Assembly (NCBI GenBank): GCA_036821825.1
Contig: DAISIV010000015.1
Span: 12,863-76,862 of the forward strand
Origin: CAITZA01 sp937915285
GTDB taxonomy: Bacteria; Desulfobacterota; Desulfomonilia; Desulfomonilales; Desulfomonilaceae
Direction of reading: 5' to 3'
Length of the DNA stretch: 64,000 bases
The notes below the pieces were generated by a model that saw only the letters and a program-made list of their open reading frames with translations, was not told where the DNA came from and did not search any database. The translations under genes and the position numbers were made by a program. Positions 34,901 to 43,075 of this stretch are shown piece after piece. Every line of letters begins with the position of its first letter. Within the stretch, counting starts at the first letter, position 1.

Positions 34901-35048
34901 AACCGCTGTCTGTTTCGGTATGCTCGGGGTAACAATGTTGGGAGTGTTCTTTACTCCAGCCCTATACGTGGCCCTTCAACCACTAAAGATATATTTTGAC
35001 AAGAAAAAAGCAAAAAGAGAGGCGGCATCTGCAATATCCCAGGTTTAA
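31905..35048 (+). CDS. RND multidrug-type efflux pump, HAE1 family
   Basis: A 1047-residue inner-membrane pump of the AcrB/MexB type, with the usual length. It starts MFARFFVNRPIFASVLSIL. The proton-relay aspartates are in GIVVDDAIVVVENV and the relay lysine is in LLVGLSSKNAILVVEF. Two large periplasmic loops follow helices 1 and 7. The substrate range cannot be read. It forms an operon with the adaptor gene. The multi-PAS kinase gene follows 57 bp later and could be co-transcribed. Confidence 0.94.
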   Translation: MFARFFVNRPIFASVLSILIMVAGGVAIMALPIAQFPEITPPMVQVTASYPGASPQVVADTVAAPIEQQVNGVERMLYMQSTSARDGSYTLKITFELGTNIDMATVLVQNRVSWAMSKLPVEVQRQGVITKKSSTSFVTVLSLYSPKGTYGDLQLTNYVTTVIKDQISRLSGVGDVNVFPAKDYGMRIWLDPNRMQHNNLTTNEVIDALKNQNVQVAAGRLGQEPAPPGQSFDFNISTLGRLVDPQQFADIIVKTGQGGSILRIRDVGRVELGAKSYDTKSYFQGLPSATIIVYQSPGSNALDVADSVQKLMADLKKDFPPDVDYKIIYDTSDFVRASIHEVIMTLIIAFILVFIVVFVFLQDWRATLVPATTIPVTIIGTFAILYLLGFSINMLTLFGLILAIGIVVDDAIVVVENVDRNMVEHHLNSKDASIRAMDEITGAIIGITLVLMAVFVPASFMGGISGQLYRQFSLTIAFTTLLSAINAMTLKPVQCSLWLRPQHGPKNGFFRGFDSIFNRIAAAYTRIIELLVRRIPLMLVIWLVAIGLTYYAFSKVPTGFLPAEDDGLIMINFQLPDGASLQRTDEVAKKVSAILASAKGIKDFSITSGNSIIDGMGPNLGLGFASLLPWDERLKHGLSKDAIMADLAKKFSQITEGIVFPFSRPPISGLGVSGGFELWLEDRGGIGTMALAQIAQEMASAANTDPNLRQVNMTFRPATPVIYADIDRVKAMSLKVPVQSVFDTLQSFLGSTYINDFNEFGRTWQVMAQADAGFRSKLEDIQRLQVRNLSGEMVPLGTLIKAEYTVAPIRIDRYNMFPAIRLIGDSAPGVSSGQALKSMENLAAQILPQGVSYEWSGMAYQEKKVSGQIFIVFGLAVLIVVLILAAQYESWTDPIAVVTVVPLAVLGAVVGLTLRGMDNNLYTQVGLVLLVGLSSKNAILVVEFAREQQALGKPLLEAAVMGAKLRFRAILMTSLAFIVGVFPLVIATGAGAASRQAVGTAVCFGMLGVTMLGVFFTPALYVALQPLKIYFDKKKAKREAASAISQV

Positions 35049-35105
35049 TGACATTTTTTCTGTAACCAATCGTGACCAAATTAGCGCCTGAATTGAGGTT
35101 TCCCG

Positions 35106-38100
35106 ATGTCGCAACTCAGAGTCCCTGAACCGCATGGGAAGACCAGATCTCCAATGGAATGGATTATTCTGGTCTTGATAGCAATTGTAGGGATTTCCAT
35201 TTCTTTTCTGCTCTACCGGATACATAGCGCCTTCATGATCACTGTTATGGTAATGACCGGGATTTTACTTGCGTACATATCGTTCCTGCAGAGACACAAG
35301 GCTGTTTCGCTAGCCAATACTAGTACCCTTCTAAGGGCTAAACGTGACCTGGAAACCCAGATGAGGGGAAGGGAGGCCGCCCTCGATGCCCTTGGTAAAA
35401 CTTTGGAAATTCTAGAGACAGTATGCTCGGCAAATCCAGTAGCGATAGCTTTCCTGAAAAATAATTTGATCCTCTGGAGTAATGACTCATTCGAGAGAAT
35501 CACCGGACACCCTAAGGAACAGATACATGGACTGGATTTAAGAGGTCTCTACGGGACGGACAGTGAGTTTCAAAGAATTGTTGATATCGCTTACCCAGAA
35601 ATAGATTCACTTGGTCGGGCTAACATAGAAACCAGATTCTCAAGAAAGGATGGGGCCTCGGTTGATGTTTTGTTGTGTCTGGCCGCCGTTGACAGACGAG
35701 ATCTGTCAGAAGGCATTGCTATTGCCGCAGTTGAAATTACTGAACGCAAAAAAGCCGAGAAGGAGTTTCTAGAGAATGCGGAACGAATGCGCAAAGTCGA
35801 GAAGGAGCGGACGGAAATACTTCAGCGTTTGGAACTGGCATTAAGAGGAGCCGACCTGGGAGTTTGGGACTGGTATGTTCAGACGGGGGAACTGTTTCAA
35901 GATGAGATCTGGCATGCCCAGCTTGGTTACACGACGGATGATCTAAACAGGACGATATCTTCTTGGGAGGACCGTATTCATCCAGATGACAAACCTGGAG
36001 TGTTAAAAGCGCTCAACGAATGTCTTGACGGAGCTTCAGATTATTACTCGGTTGAACACCGGCTCCTTACAAAGTCGGGAAACTGGAAATGGATTTTAAC
36101 CAGAGGGAAGGTCCTGGAACGTGATGAACAAGGTCGACCTGTAAGAATGCTGGGAACCCACCTGGACATAGACATCGCCAAAAAGGCTGGAGATGCTCTG
36201 AAGAAAAGTGAACGAATGTTTCGCGTGCTTACTGAGACGATTGATGACGTCTTCTGGATAAGCGCCCCAACCATTCAAAAAATATTATACGCAAGCCCAG
36301 CGTACGAGAAGCTGTGGGCTAGGCCATTGGTGGACCTGTATAAAAATCCGGCTCTGTTAATGGAATCGGCGCACCCTGACGATATGGTTCGTCTAAAAGG
36401 CTATCAGGAGAACTTTTACGCACAGGGAAAAGGTTATTCCGTCGAGTATCGTATCCTGAGGCCCGATGGATCTATCAGATGGATATTCGAACGCGCCTAT
36501 CCCATACCTGATGAAATGGGTAATCTGGAATTCATGTGCGGGGTGTGCACGGACATCACCGACAGGAAAAATGCCGAGGAAGAATACAAAAAGTTCAAGA
36601 CCATTTCAGACAGGTCAAACTCTGGTAACGCCATCTCTGACCTTAACGGAAAGATACTTTACCTTAACGACTCTTTCGCCAGAATGCATGGATACTCGCC
36701 GTCTGAGTGCCTGGGAAAACATCTGTCGATGTTCCACACTGAACAGCAGATGCCTTCAATAATTGAGTCGATGGAAACACTCGTCAGGACGGGTAGTTTT
36801 GAAACTCTTGAATTGTGGCATAAGCGTCGGGATGAAACGGTTTTTCCAACCCTCATGAACGGCGCCCTGATCTCGGATGACAGAGGAGCCCCACTTTTAC
36901 TTTCCACCAGCGTGATAGAGATTACTGAACAGAAGAAAGCGGAACAGGACCTGCTAGACAGGGAAGAGCTTTTCAAAAAACTTTTTTACATTGCTCCGGA
37001 TTCAATGGCCATAAGCAGGGTAGAGGATGGAATATACGTTGATGTCAACCAGAAGTTCACCGAACTGACCGGATACTCAGCAGAGGAGATTTTGGGTCGG
37101 ACTTCCATAGACATAGGACTATGGTTGAATCCTCAGGATTTCAAACACTTGTACGATAATATCAGTCGAACCGGTAAATTGGAAAATTTTGAGGCCCAGT
37201 TCAGGGTCAAGGATGGCCGAATAAAGACCGGGCTTCTGTCAGCAGCGATTATGGAGCTTAACAAAGTCCCGCATGTGCTTGGAGTGGTCAGGGATATTGA
37301 TGATCTCAAAAAAGCCCAGGCCGAACATGCCAGGCTGGCCACTGCAGTTGATCAGGCGGCCGAGAGGGTTATTGTCACGGATTCAGATGGAACTATCGTT
37401 TATGTAAATCCGGCATTTGAAAGGCTCACCGGTTACAGTCGCGACGAAGTGATCGGCCGCCCTCCATCCATGATTAGTAGTGGCCATCACGACAAATCCT
37501 TTTATCAGGAAATGTGGAATACCATATCGAATGGAAATGTATGGAAAGGGCGCCTAGTCAACCGGCACAAGGACGGTAGTTTACTTCATGAGCAATCTAC
37601 AATAACTCCCGTCAAGGATTCTTTGGGAGAAATAATAAATTATGTTCAAATCGCCACGGACATCACAGCGGAAGAGAACCTAAGGGATCAGCTATCCCAA
37701 TCACAGAAGATGGAGGCCATAGGAACTCTAGCCAGCGGAATAGCTCATGATTTCAACAATATGATACAAGCCATACTTGGCTATACCGAACTGGTCATGG
37801 ACGACTTGCCGGTGGGAAGCCGAGCTTACTCAAATCTGCAGAAAGTTTTGGGGGCCACCCAACGATCGGGCGATCTGGTCAAGCAGATATTGACATTCAG
37901 TCGCCGTTCAAAATCCGAGGTTGCAACAATCGATATAGGTCCACTGGTTAAAGAAGGTCTAAAATTCCTTCGGGCCGCTATACCGGCTAACATAGACATC
38001 AGGCAGAAAATCGGGACAGACCTGGGTAAAATCCTGGCAGACCCTACCCAGATTCACCAAGTAGTCATGAATTTGTGCGTGAACGCATCACATGCCATGA

Positions 38101-38873
38101 GGGGTGATAAAGGAACTATTCTGATAGAACTGGAACAAGTCTTTCTTGGGGCTGACTTCGCAGGCTACCATCCGCCTCTTAAGTCCGGGAAACACATTTG
38201 CTTAAAAGTTTCGGACACGGGTGTTGGAATCCCAGCTGGAGTCTTGGACAAGATTTTTGACCCTTACTTCACGACCAAGGAACCGGGTGAAGGCACCGGT
38301 TTAGGACTGTCAGTGGTTCACGGCATAGTTACCAACTTCAAGGGCTGCATAGTCGTTGAGAGTGAGCCGGGACATGGAACAACATTCTCTGTATACTTTC
38401 CTGTTGTAGAGGATCGCTTCGAGGACGAAACAAAAAGCCTGGAAGGAAAAGATAGGCCTTTTGGATCAGAACGGGTCTTATTCGTCGATGATGAGGATTT
38501 CATAGTCGAACTTGTCCAGTCTCAACTCAGGCGCCTGGGTTACAATGTTTCAACCGCCACTAATCCGCGTGAGGCCTTGCGGATGCTAAGGGAAAACCCA
38601 AATAATTTCGATGTGGTTGTCGCGGACCTAGTAATGCCCCACATGTCCGGCGTCGAACTCGCTGAAGAAATTGCATCCTTCGTGCCGAATCTCCCCTTCA
38701 TCCTTTGCACTGGATGGAACGAAGGAATCTCGGATCAGCAAATAACAAAGGCGGGGATTAGGGAGGTTATCTCAAAACCGGCAAAAAGGGATGAAATAGC
38801 CTATGTGATAAGAAAAACCATGGATGGGATCAATCGTCAAGCCAGCCCAAATTTGTGGAGTGGACTCACTTAA
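35106..38873 (+). CDS. multi-PAS sensor histidine kinase with C-terminal receiver
   Basis: A 1255-residue kinase. Two membrane helices near the N-terminus (about 17-34 and 39-59) have almost no periplasmic part. About six PAS/PAC units follow (several ending in DITDRK or EITEQKK) to about residue 860, so sensing is probably cytoplasmic. The H-box has His881 (GIAHDFNNMIQAILG), the ATPase has GEGTGLGLSVV, and a receiver carries Asp1174 (VVVADLVMPHMSG). A GAGG site precedes the ATG. Its stop lies one base before the encoded CCA end of the convergent tRNA gene. Signal and target are unknown. Confidence 0.9.
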   Translation: MSQLRVPEPHGKTRSPMEWIILVLIAIVGISISFLLYRIHSAFMITVMVMTGILLAYISFLQRHKAVSLANTSTLLRAKRDLETQMRGREAALDALGKTLEILETVCSANPVAIAFLKNNLILWSNDSFERITGHPKEQIHGLDLRGLYGTDSEFQRIVDIAYPEIDSLGRANIETRFSRKDGASVDVLLCLAAVDRRDLSEGIAIAAVEITERKKAEKEFLENAERMRKVEKERTEILQRLELALRGADLGVWDWYVQTGELFQDEIWHAQLGYTTDDLNRTISSWEDRIHPDDKPGVLKALNECLDGASDYYSVEHRLLTKSGNWKWILTRGKVLERDEQGRPVRMLGTHLDIDIAKKAGDALKKSERMFRVLTETIDDVFWISAPTIQKILYASPAYEKLWARPLVDLYKNPALLMESAHPDDMVRLKGYQENFYAQGKGYSVEYRILRPDGSIRWIFERAYPIPDEMGNLEFMCGVCTDITDRKNAEEEYKKFKTISDRSNSGNAISDLNGKILYLNDSFARMHGYSPSECLGKHLSMFHTEQQMPSIIESMETLVRTGSFETLELWHKRRDETVFPTLMNGALISDDRGAPLLLSTSVIEITEQKKAEQDLLDREELFKKLFYIAPDSMAISRVEDGIYVDVNQKFTELTGYSAEEILGRTSIDIGLWLNPQDFKHLYDNISRTGKLENFEAQFRVKDGRIKTGLLSAAIMELNKVPHVLGVVRDIDDLKKAQAEHARLATAVDQAAERVIVTDSDGTIVYVNPAFERLTGYSRDEVIGRPPSMISSGHHDKSFYQEMWNTISNGNVWKGRLVNRHKDGSLLHEQSTITPVKDSLGEIINYVQIATDITAEENLRDQLSQSQKMEAIGTLASGIAHDFNNMIQAILGYTELVMDDLPVGSRAYSNLQKVLGATQRSGDLVKQILTFSRRSKSEVATIDIGPLVKEGLKFLRAAIPANIDIRQKIGTDLGKILADPTQIHQVVMNLCVNASHAMRGDKGTILIELEQVFLGADFAGYHPPLKSGKHICLKVSDTGVGIPAGVLDKIFDPYFTTKEPGEGTGLGLSVVHGIVTNFKGCIVVESEPGHGTTFSVYFPVVEDRFEDETKSLEGKDRPFGSERVLFVDDEDFIVELVQSQLRRLGYNVSTATNPREALRMLRENPNNFDVVVADLVMPHMSGVELAEEIASFVPNLPFILCTGWNEGISDQQITKAGIREVISKPAKRDEIAYVIRKTMDGINRQASPNLWSGLT

Positions 38874-38874
38874 G

Positions 38875-38967
38875 TGGCGGAGAGAGAGGGATTCGAACCC
38901 TCGGTAAGGCTTCACACCCTACACTCGCTTAGCAGGCGAGCACCTTCGGCCTCTCGGTCATCTCTCC
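38875..38967 (-). tRNA. tRNA-Ser (anticodon GCU)
   Basis: On the minus strand the 7-bp acceptor GGAGAGA (38961-38967) pairs with TCTCTCC (38879-38885), followed by discriminator G and an encoded CCA (38875-38877). The anticodon arm CTCGC-CTGCTAA-GCGAG carries GCT at 38931-38933, reading AGC/AGU serine codons. The T-loop GGTTCGAATCC is present and a long variable arm, as expected for tRNA-Ser, gives a total of 93 nt. Confidence 0.97.
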
Positions 38968-39111
38968 GTCGAATAAACTCTAACTCTAGACACCTTATGA
39001 CCTGGTGTCAAGCTTTTTGTCCGAACTTTTTTGTTGAGCGGCCATTCAGCCCCGGAAGCGTTCTCCGAAGAAGGCTAACAGGCGGAAATATCCTCGTATC
39101 AGCCTTGAAAA

Positions 39112-39789
39112 TCACATGTATCCTTTTAATCTCCATTGCTGAATCACGTTATGGTAGATATCAGGGTTTCTTTGAAACATAAATCTCTTCAGTATCATTC
39201 TGTCAAGGCTGCAACTAATTCGGGATGTCACGCTTCTTTCTTTGCGACCTTTGATATCTTCGACAAGCCTGTCTGCCCCTGCGAGTAGTCGCTGCCTCAT
39301 TTGCTCCAGGGCTTGAGGACGCGTGGGGATTCCTACCGATGCAAATATGAAACCCGAAAGATGTGTGTGAAAAATCCCCTGAAGTCCACAAAATCGTCTG
39401 CTGACAGACTTCCCGCCAAACATGCCAACGGATGCTATCCCTAGGGTGTATTTGTTCTCGAGAGCCAGAGTAAAACCAAGAATGTAAGTTATTCTCTCAA
39501 TGAACCTTTTCAGACATGCAGTAATGAGACCATTTCGGACCGGTGATCCGATGACTAAACCGTCAGATTCGAGCATCACTGCGATCAGTCTCTCAACATC
39601 GTCCTCGATCACGCACTTTCCCGTCCTGAGGCAGTTAAAACATCCAATGCAATCCTGTATGTTGCTGTCGATGAGTTTGATTGTCTGCGTCGAGGCTCCT
39701 TTTTCAATGAGACGAGATTCTGCCAGGCTAAGGGCCTGAGTTGTGAATCCACCTTTTTGGGGACTGCCGTTGATGATGGCAATGTTCAA
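39112..39789 (-). CDS. flavodoxin-fold iron-sulfur flavoprotein / NAD(P)H reductase-like
   Basis: A 225-residue protein with the FMN phosphate loop NGSPQKGGFTTQA at the N-terminus. A cysteine group typical of iron-sulfur flavoproteins follows at about residues 47-60 (CIGCFNCLRTGKC). The second FMN loop is GLVIGSPVRNG. Such proteins transfer electrons between ferredoxin-type donors and flavins, quinones or nitro compounds in anaerobes. The C-terminal 45 residues are basic and family-poor. It is probably monocistronic. The specific substrate is unknown. Confidence 0.85.
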   Translation of the reverse strand: MNIAIINGSPQKGGFTTQALSLAESRLIEKGASTQTIKLIDSNIQDCIGCFNCLRTGKCVIEDDVERLIAVMLESDGLVIGSPVRNGLITACLKRFIERITYILGFTLALENKYTLGIASVGMFGGKSVSRRFCGLQGIFHTHLSGFIFASVGIPTRPQALEQMRQRLLAGADRLVEDIKGRKERSVTSRISCSLDRMILKRFMFQRNPDIYHNVIQQWRLKGYM

Positions 39790-39881
39790 ATTAAGACCTC
39801 CTTCCTGCCTGATGATGGCATTACTATAAGTGGAATCCGTCAGTTTCCTTAGACAATTGCTTTTCGTTCAAAGAGGTCCTT

Positions 39882-41813
39882 TCAGGTAAAATATGACTGA
39901 AAGCTGTCTGGACTGATCTGATCGAAAAAACGTGAAAGCGCTACAGGGACAGTTCCCAGACGCCTGTCATAAACTGTTTGCGGCGCTATGATTACCAGAT
40001 TCCTTTTGGCTCTGGTCGTTGCAACGTAAATCAGACGTCTTTCTTCCTCCAGGTCGTCGGCTGAGTTAAACGCCATGGGAGACGGTATTCTTCCTTCAGT
40101 CGCCCAAATGATTATGACAGTCTCCCATTCGAGGCCCTTTGCCGAATGAATAGTGGAAAGAACCAGTTTTTGTGATGTATCAAAATAGTCTGAATTCTCT
40201 GCCTCTGGGGGTTCGAGAGCGACTTCCGCCAGGAATTCCGCAACGGACGGATAGGCTCCACTCATTGAAGCCAATTGCTCAAGATCCTTCAATCGTTTTG
40301 GATAGTTATCAAAGCTTGCCTGAAGGTAGGGCAGGTAGTGGCGGACAGCGGTGTCGAGCTTTTCCTGGAGTGAGGTTTGATTGTCCCTCAGGCGTTGGTA
40401 AAGATCAAAAAGTTGAGATAGAGATTCCTTGTGTTTGCCGGATTTTTGGCAAATAGCCTCCAGGCCTGCGGTAGTGAAGTCTTTTCCGATGGAATTAGCT
40501 AGTTTGACTGCCGTCTTGTCACCGATTCCGGGCAGCATTTTGAGGACTCGTACCCAACTCACTAAATCCTTCGGATTATTCGACACCTTCAGATAAGCGA
40601 GAACATCCTTGATATGCTGACTTTCTACGAACTTAAAGCCTCCGTATTTTACAAAAGGCACTGAGTTTCTTGCCAATTCAGATTCCAGTTCAAAGGAATG
40701 AAATCCGGCCCTGAACAGAACCGCTATGTCGTCGAGACGGCCTCCGTGTTTCAGGGCATCTAGGACAAGCCTTGTAACTATACGACTTTGGTCCTGTTCT
40801 GAAGCAGGCCTGAGCAGAAAGGGAAGGGGTCCTGTCGCCCTGCGAGTAAAAAGTCTTTTGCGATAACCAAATGACGCGAAGTCTATGATCTGGTTTGTCA
40901 CATTCAGAATCGGTTGCGTGCTCCTGTAATTTTCCTCCAGCTTGATAATCCTGGTGTTGGGAAAGATATCCGGGAATTCGATTATGTTCTGGAAATTGGC
41001 TCCCCTAAATGAGTATATGCTCTGCGAGTCATCTCCAACGGCCATCACATTGTCGTGCCCCGTAGCAAGCATTCTGACCATTTTTGCCTGAAGCCTGTTG
41101 GTATCCTGATACTCATCAACCAAAAGGAAACGCCAATTTGAGGATATGTGGGCACGCAGTTCGTCGCTCTCCTCGAGTAATCGCACCGACTCGGTCAAAA
41201 GATCATCATAATCCAGGAGGTTGTTCTTCTTCTTTATGTTGTTATATTCATGACTTATCTTGTTTATCTCCGGGATATACTCCTCGAAATGGGGGTACCT
41301 GTCGCTGACCACCCGTTCAATCTCTATGGACGCTCCAACAGTGCGACTCAGGATTTCGTATATGGTCTTTGCCTTGGGAAAGGATTTGAGGTCGGTGACC
41401 GGAGGGTTCAGACCCTTTCTGGCTTGTTCCAGGGCGTCCAGTATATCTCGCTGATCCATGATCGAAAACGATCGCTCTATTCCTATGGATTGTGAATATT
41501 TTTTCAAAAGGGAATATCCCACAGAATGGAACGTGCCTCCAAAAACCATGGCCGCCCTTCCATCAAGAAGTCTTGAGGCCCTGTTTAACATTTCTGTGGC
41601 GGCCTTACGCGTGAAGGTTAAAAGAAGGATGGAGTGGGGATCTACCCCCTGGTCTATAAGCCATGCCACACGGTAAACGATTGTTCGCGTTTTACCAGAT
41701 CCTGCTCCTGCAATAACAAGAACCGGCCCCTCCGGAACCGTTATGGCAGCATATTGCTCAGGATTGGTTTGTGCAGAATAATCTATACTTGAACCTGGGA
41801 CATTGAAAATCAA
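39882..41813 (-). CDS. UvrD/Rep/PcrA-type superfamily 1 DNA helicase
   Basis: A 643-residue helicase, shorter than UvrD (about 720) because the C-terminal tail is missing. SF1A motifs are in order: Q-motif NPEQYAAI, Walker A AGAGSGKT, Ia LTFTRKAATEM, Walker B LLVDEYQDTN, III GDDSQSIYSFRGA, IV ENYRSTQPIL, V TIHSAKGLEW, VI EERRLIYVATTRAK. It unwinds DNA 3'-5' in repair and replication restart. It diverges from the DUF2225 gene across a short control region with a palindrome. Confidence 0.92.
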   Translation of the reverse strand: MIFNVPGSSIDYSAQTNPEQYAAITVPEGPVLVIAGAGSGKTRTIVYRVAWLIDQGVDPHSILLLTFTRKAATEMLNRASRLLDGRAAMVFGGTFHSVGYSLLKKYSQSIGIERSFSIMDQRDILDALEQARKGLNPPVTDLKSFPKAKTIYEILSRTVGASIEIERVVSDRYPHFEEYIPEINKISHEYNNIKKKNNLLDYDDLLTESVRLLEESDELRAHISSNWRFLLVDEYQDTNRLQAKMVRMLATGHDNVMAVGDDSQSIYSFRGANFQNIIEFPDIFPNTRIIKLEENYRSTQPILNVTNQIIDFASFGYRKRLFTRRATGPLPFLLRPASEQDQSRIVTRLVLDALKHGGRLDDIAVLFRAGFHSFELESELARNSVPFVKYGGFKFVESQHIKDVLAYLKVSNNPKDLVSWVRVLKMLPGIGDKTAVKLANSIGKDFTTAGLEAICQKSGKHKESLSQLFDLYQRLRDNQTSLQEKLDTAVRHYLPYLQASFDNYPKRLKDLEQLASMSGAYPSVAEFLAEVALEPPEAENSDYFDTSQKLVLSTIHSAKGLEWETVIIIWATEGRIPSPMAFNSADDLEEERRLIYVATTRAKRNLVIIAPQTVYDRRLGTVPVALSRFFDQISPDSFQSYFT

Positions 41814-41840
41814 AATGTGCCTCTTATTTTAATTATTTTA

Positions 41841-41856
41841 AGTTGATGTATCAACT
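41841..41856. promoter_or_regulatory. 16-bp palindrome in the helicase/DUF2225 divergent region
   Basis: AGTTGAT-GT-ATCAACT, a perfect dyad with a two-base centre, lies 28 bp before the helicase start. It is a possible operator. The regulator is unknown. Confidence 0.4.
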
Positions 41857-41972
41857 ACACAAAGTTTTATATGAAGAAAAACGTAGCCAAGCTGCGTCTT
41901 TTATGATATATTTGATTCATACAGTCTTCAATGTTTGGTTTTAGTCTCTATGAGTTATTCAAGGAGGATTGC

Positions 41973-42773
41973 GTGAACAACCAGTCGAAAGTTCTAGCAT
42001 GTCCGGTCTGTAACAACCATTTTTCCCATTTGATGACCTCTAATGATACGAAAAATGCCGCCAACTTTGGATACGGCCTGGATTATAGATTGGTGCCCAG
42101 GGATTGTAATCGCTCCTCTGATGTTGCGACCTGCCCAAACTGTTTTTTTTCCTATAGAACCCAAGACTTTGACTCAAGAGTTTCCGAAAATATAAAGAGT
42201 TTGGTCAAGTCAAAGAAATATTCAGATATTTTCAAGTCTGCAAACCCTCTGGAAATGGCTTCTCTTGGTCGTTCCGGAATGATATCCATTCTGGAGACCC
42301 GCGGCCTGAACCCTCGGGATCTTGGGATAGTGAGTCTAAAGGGTTCATGGGTAGCCAGAGAACTGGGAGCGTTAGAAAACGAGAAAACACTTCTGGACAA
42401 AGCCAACAAATTCCTGGATGACGCACTAAGGCGCAACCTTACCAAAGGAGAGCCTGCAATGGTAATGTATCTTCTCGGGGAAATCAATCGCAGGCGTGAA
42501 GAGTATCTACGCGCCAAAGAGATGCTGACATTCCTCGGGAATAATCCGCGTTATCGCTATCCTGCTCTCCTGTTGACGGTCTTGATAGAAGAGGAGGATT
42601 CAACCCCTTACTGGTCCAATTATTCCCCGGATAAAATGGAACAGCTTTCGCCACGTTTCAAGGGAATCTTTCCCGCCTTGAGGAGCATCCCGCCAAGGAA
42701 ACTCGAATTTTCGCCTGATGAACTCAATGAGGTTAAACAAAAATCAGACGAAGATGACAGACAGCGCTTTTAA
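41973..42773 (+). CDS. DUF2225-family zinc-cysteine protein
   Basis: A 266-residue protein. GTG 41973 is chosen because AAGGAGG lies 6 bases upstream. An in-frame ATG at 41931 has no ribosome site. Near the N-terminus two Cys pairs (CPVCNNHF and CPNC) should bind zinc, as in DUF2225 proteins. The rest is helical with TPR-like segments (LLGEINRRREEYLRAKEML). Function of the family is unknown. It is sometimes found with sensory or envelope genes. Confidence 0.72.
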   Translation: MNNQSKVLACPVCNNHFSHLMTSNDTKNAANFGYGLDYRLVPRDCNRSSDVATCPNCFFSYRTQDFDSRVSENIKSLVKSKKYSDIFKSANPLEMASLGRSGMISILETRGLNPRDLGIVSLKGSWVARELGALENEKTLLDKANKFLDDALRRNLTKGEPAMVMYLLGEINRRREEYLRAKEMLTFLGNNPRYRYPALLLTVLIEEEDSTPYWSNYSPDKMEQLSPRFKGIFPALRSIPPRKLEFSPDELNEVKQKSDEDDRQRF

Positions 42774-43075
42774 ACATAGAATAAACTTTTAACACCAATG
42801 ATAAATCGGTTAAGTTTTGAATATAGGCTACTTATATTCAGAGATATTATGGTATTTCCGTTAGGTGAACGTCGGCACTTATGAATGGACGATCCCCTGG
42901 AGTTCAACCTGCGCCATAATTGTTCAGGTCTGTCCCTGAATTCTGCTGAATGAAAAAAGATCGCTGAACTCGGTCTTTTTTTATTTGACTATTTATTGAA
43001 AACATTAATGATAATTGGTATGTTTTCATTTGACTGAAATTCATTATAAAATATGCTGGCAACGGAGGAGAATGG
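42774..43075. other. 302-bp intergenic region with a terminator
   Basis: No gene is supported. It holds an intrinsic terminator at 42953-42982, about 180 bp after the stop codon of the DUF2225 gene, and an AT-rich promoter-like stretch (42983-43065) before gcdA. The segment 42830-42982 might be a small RNA ending at that terminator, or just a long 3' end. Confidence 0.45.
42953..42982 (+). terminator. rho-independent terminator
   Basis: AAAAAAGATC (42953-42962) pairs with GGTCTTTTTT (42972-42981) with one G-U pair and a 9-base loop, and the 3' arm continues into the T-run. It can work on both strands. Confidence 0.7.

Noticed and set aside
38874..39182. Plus-strand open frame reading MAEREGFEPSVRLHTLHS
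   Set aside because: This is the antisense translation of the tRNA-Ser gene at 38875-38967, a well-known annotation artefact. The N-terminal part follows the tRNA exactly.
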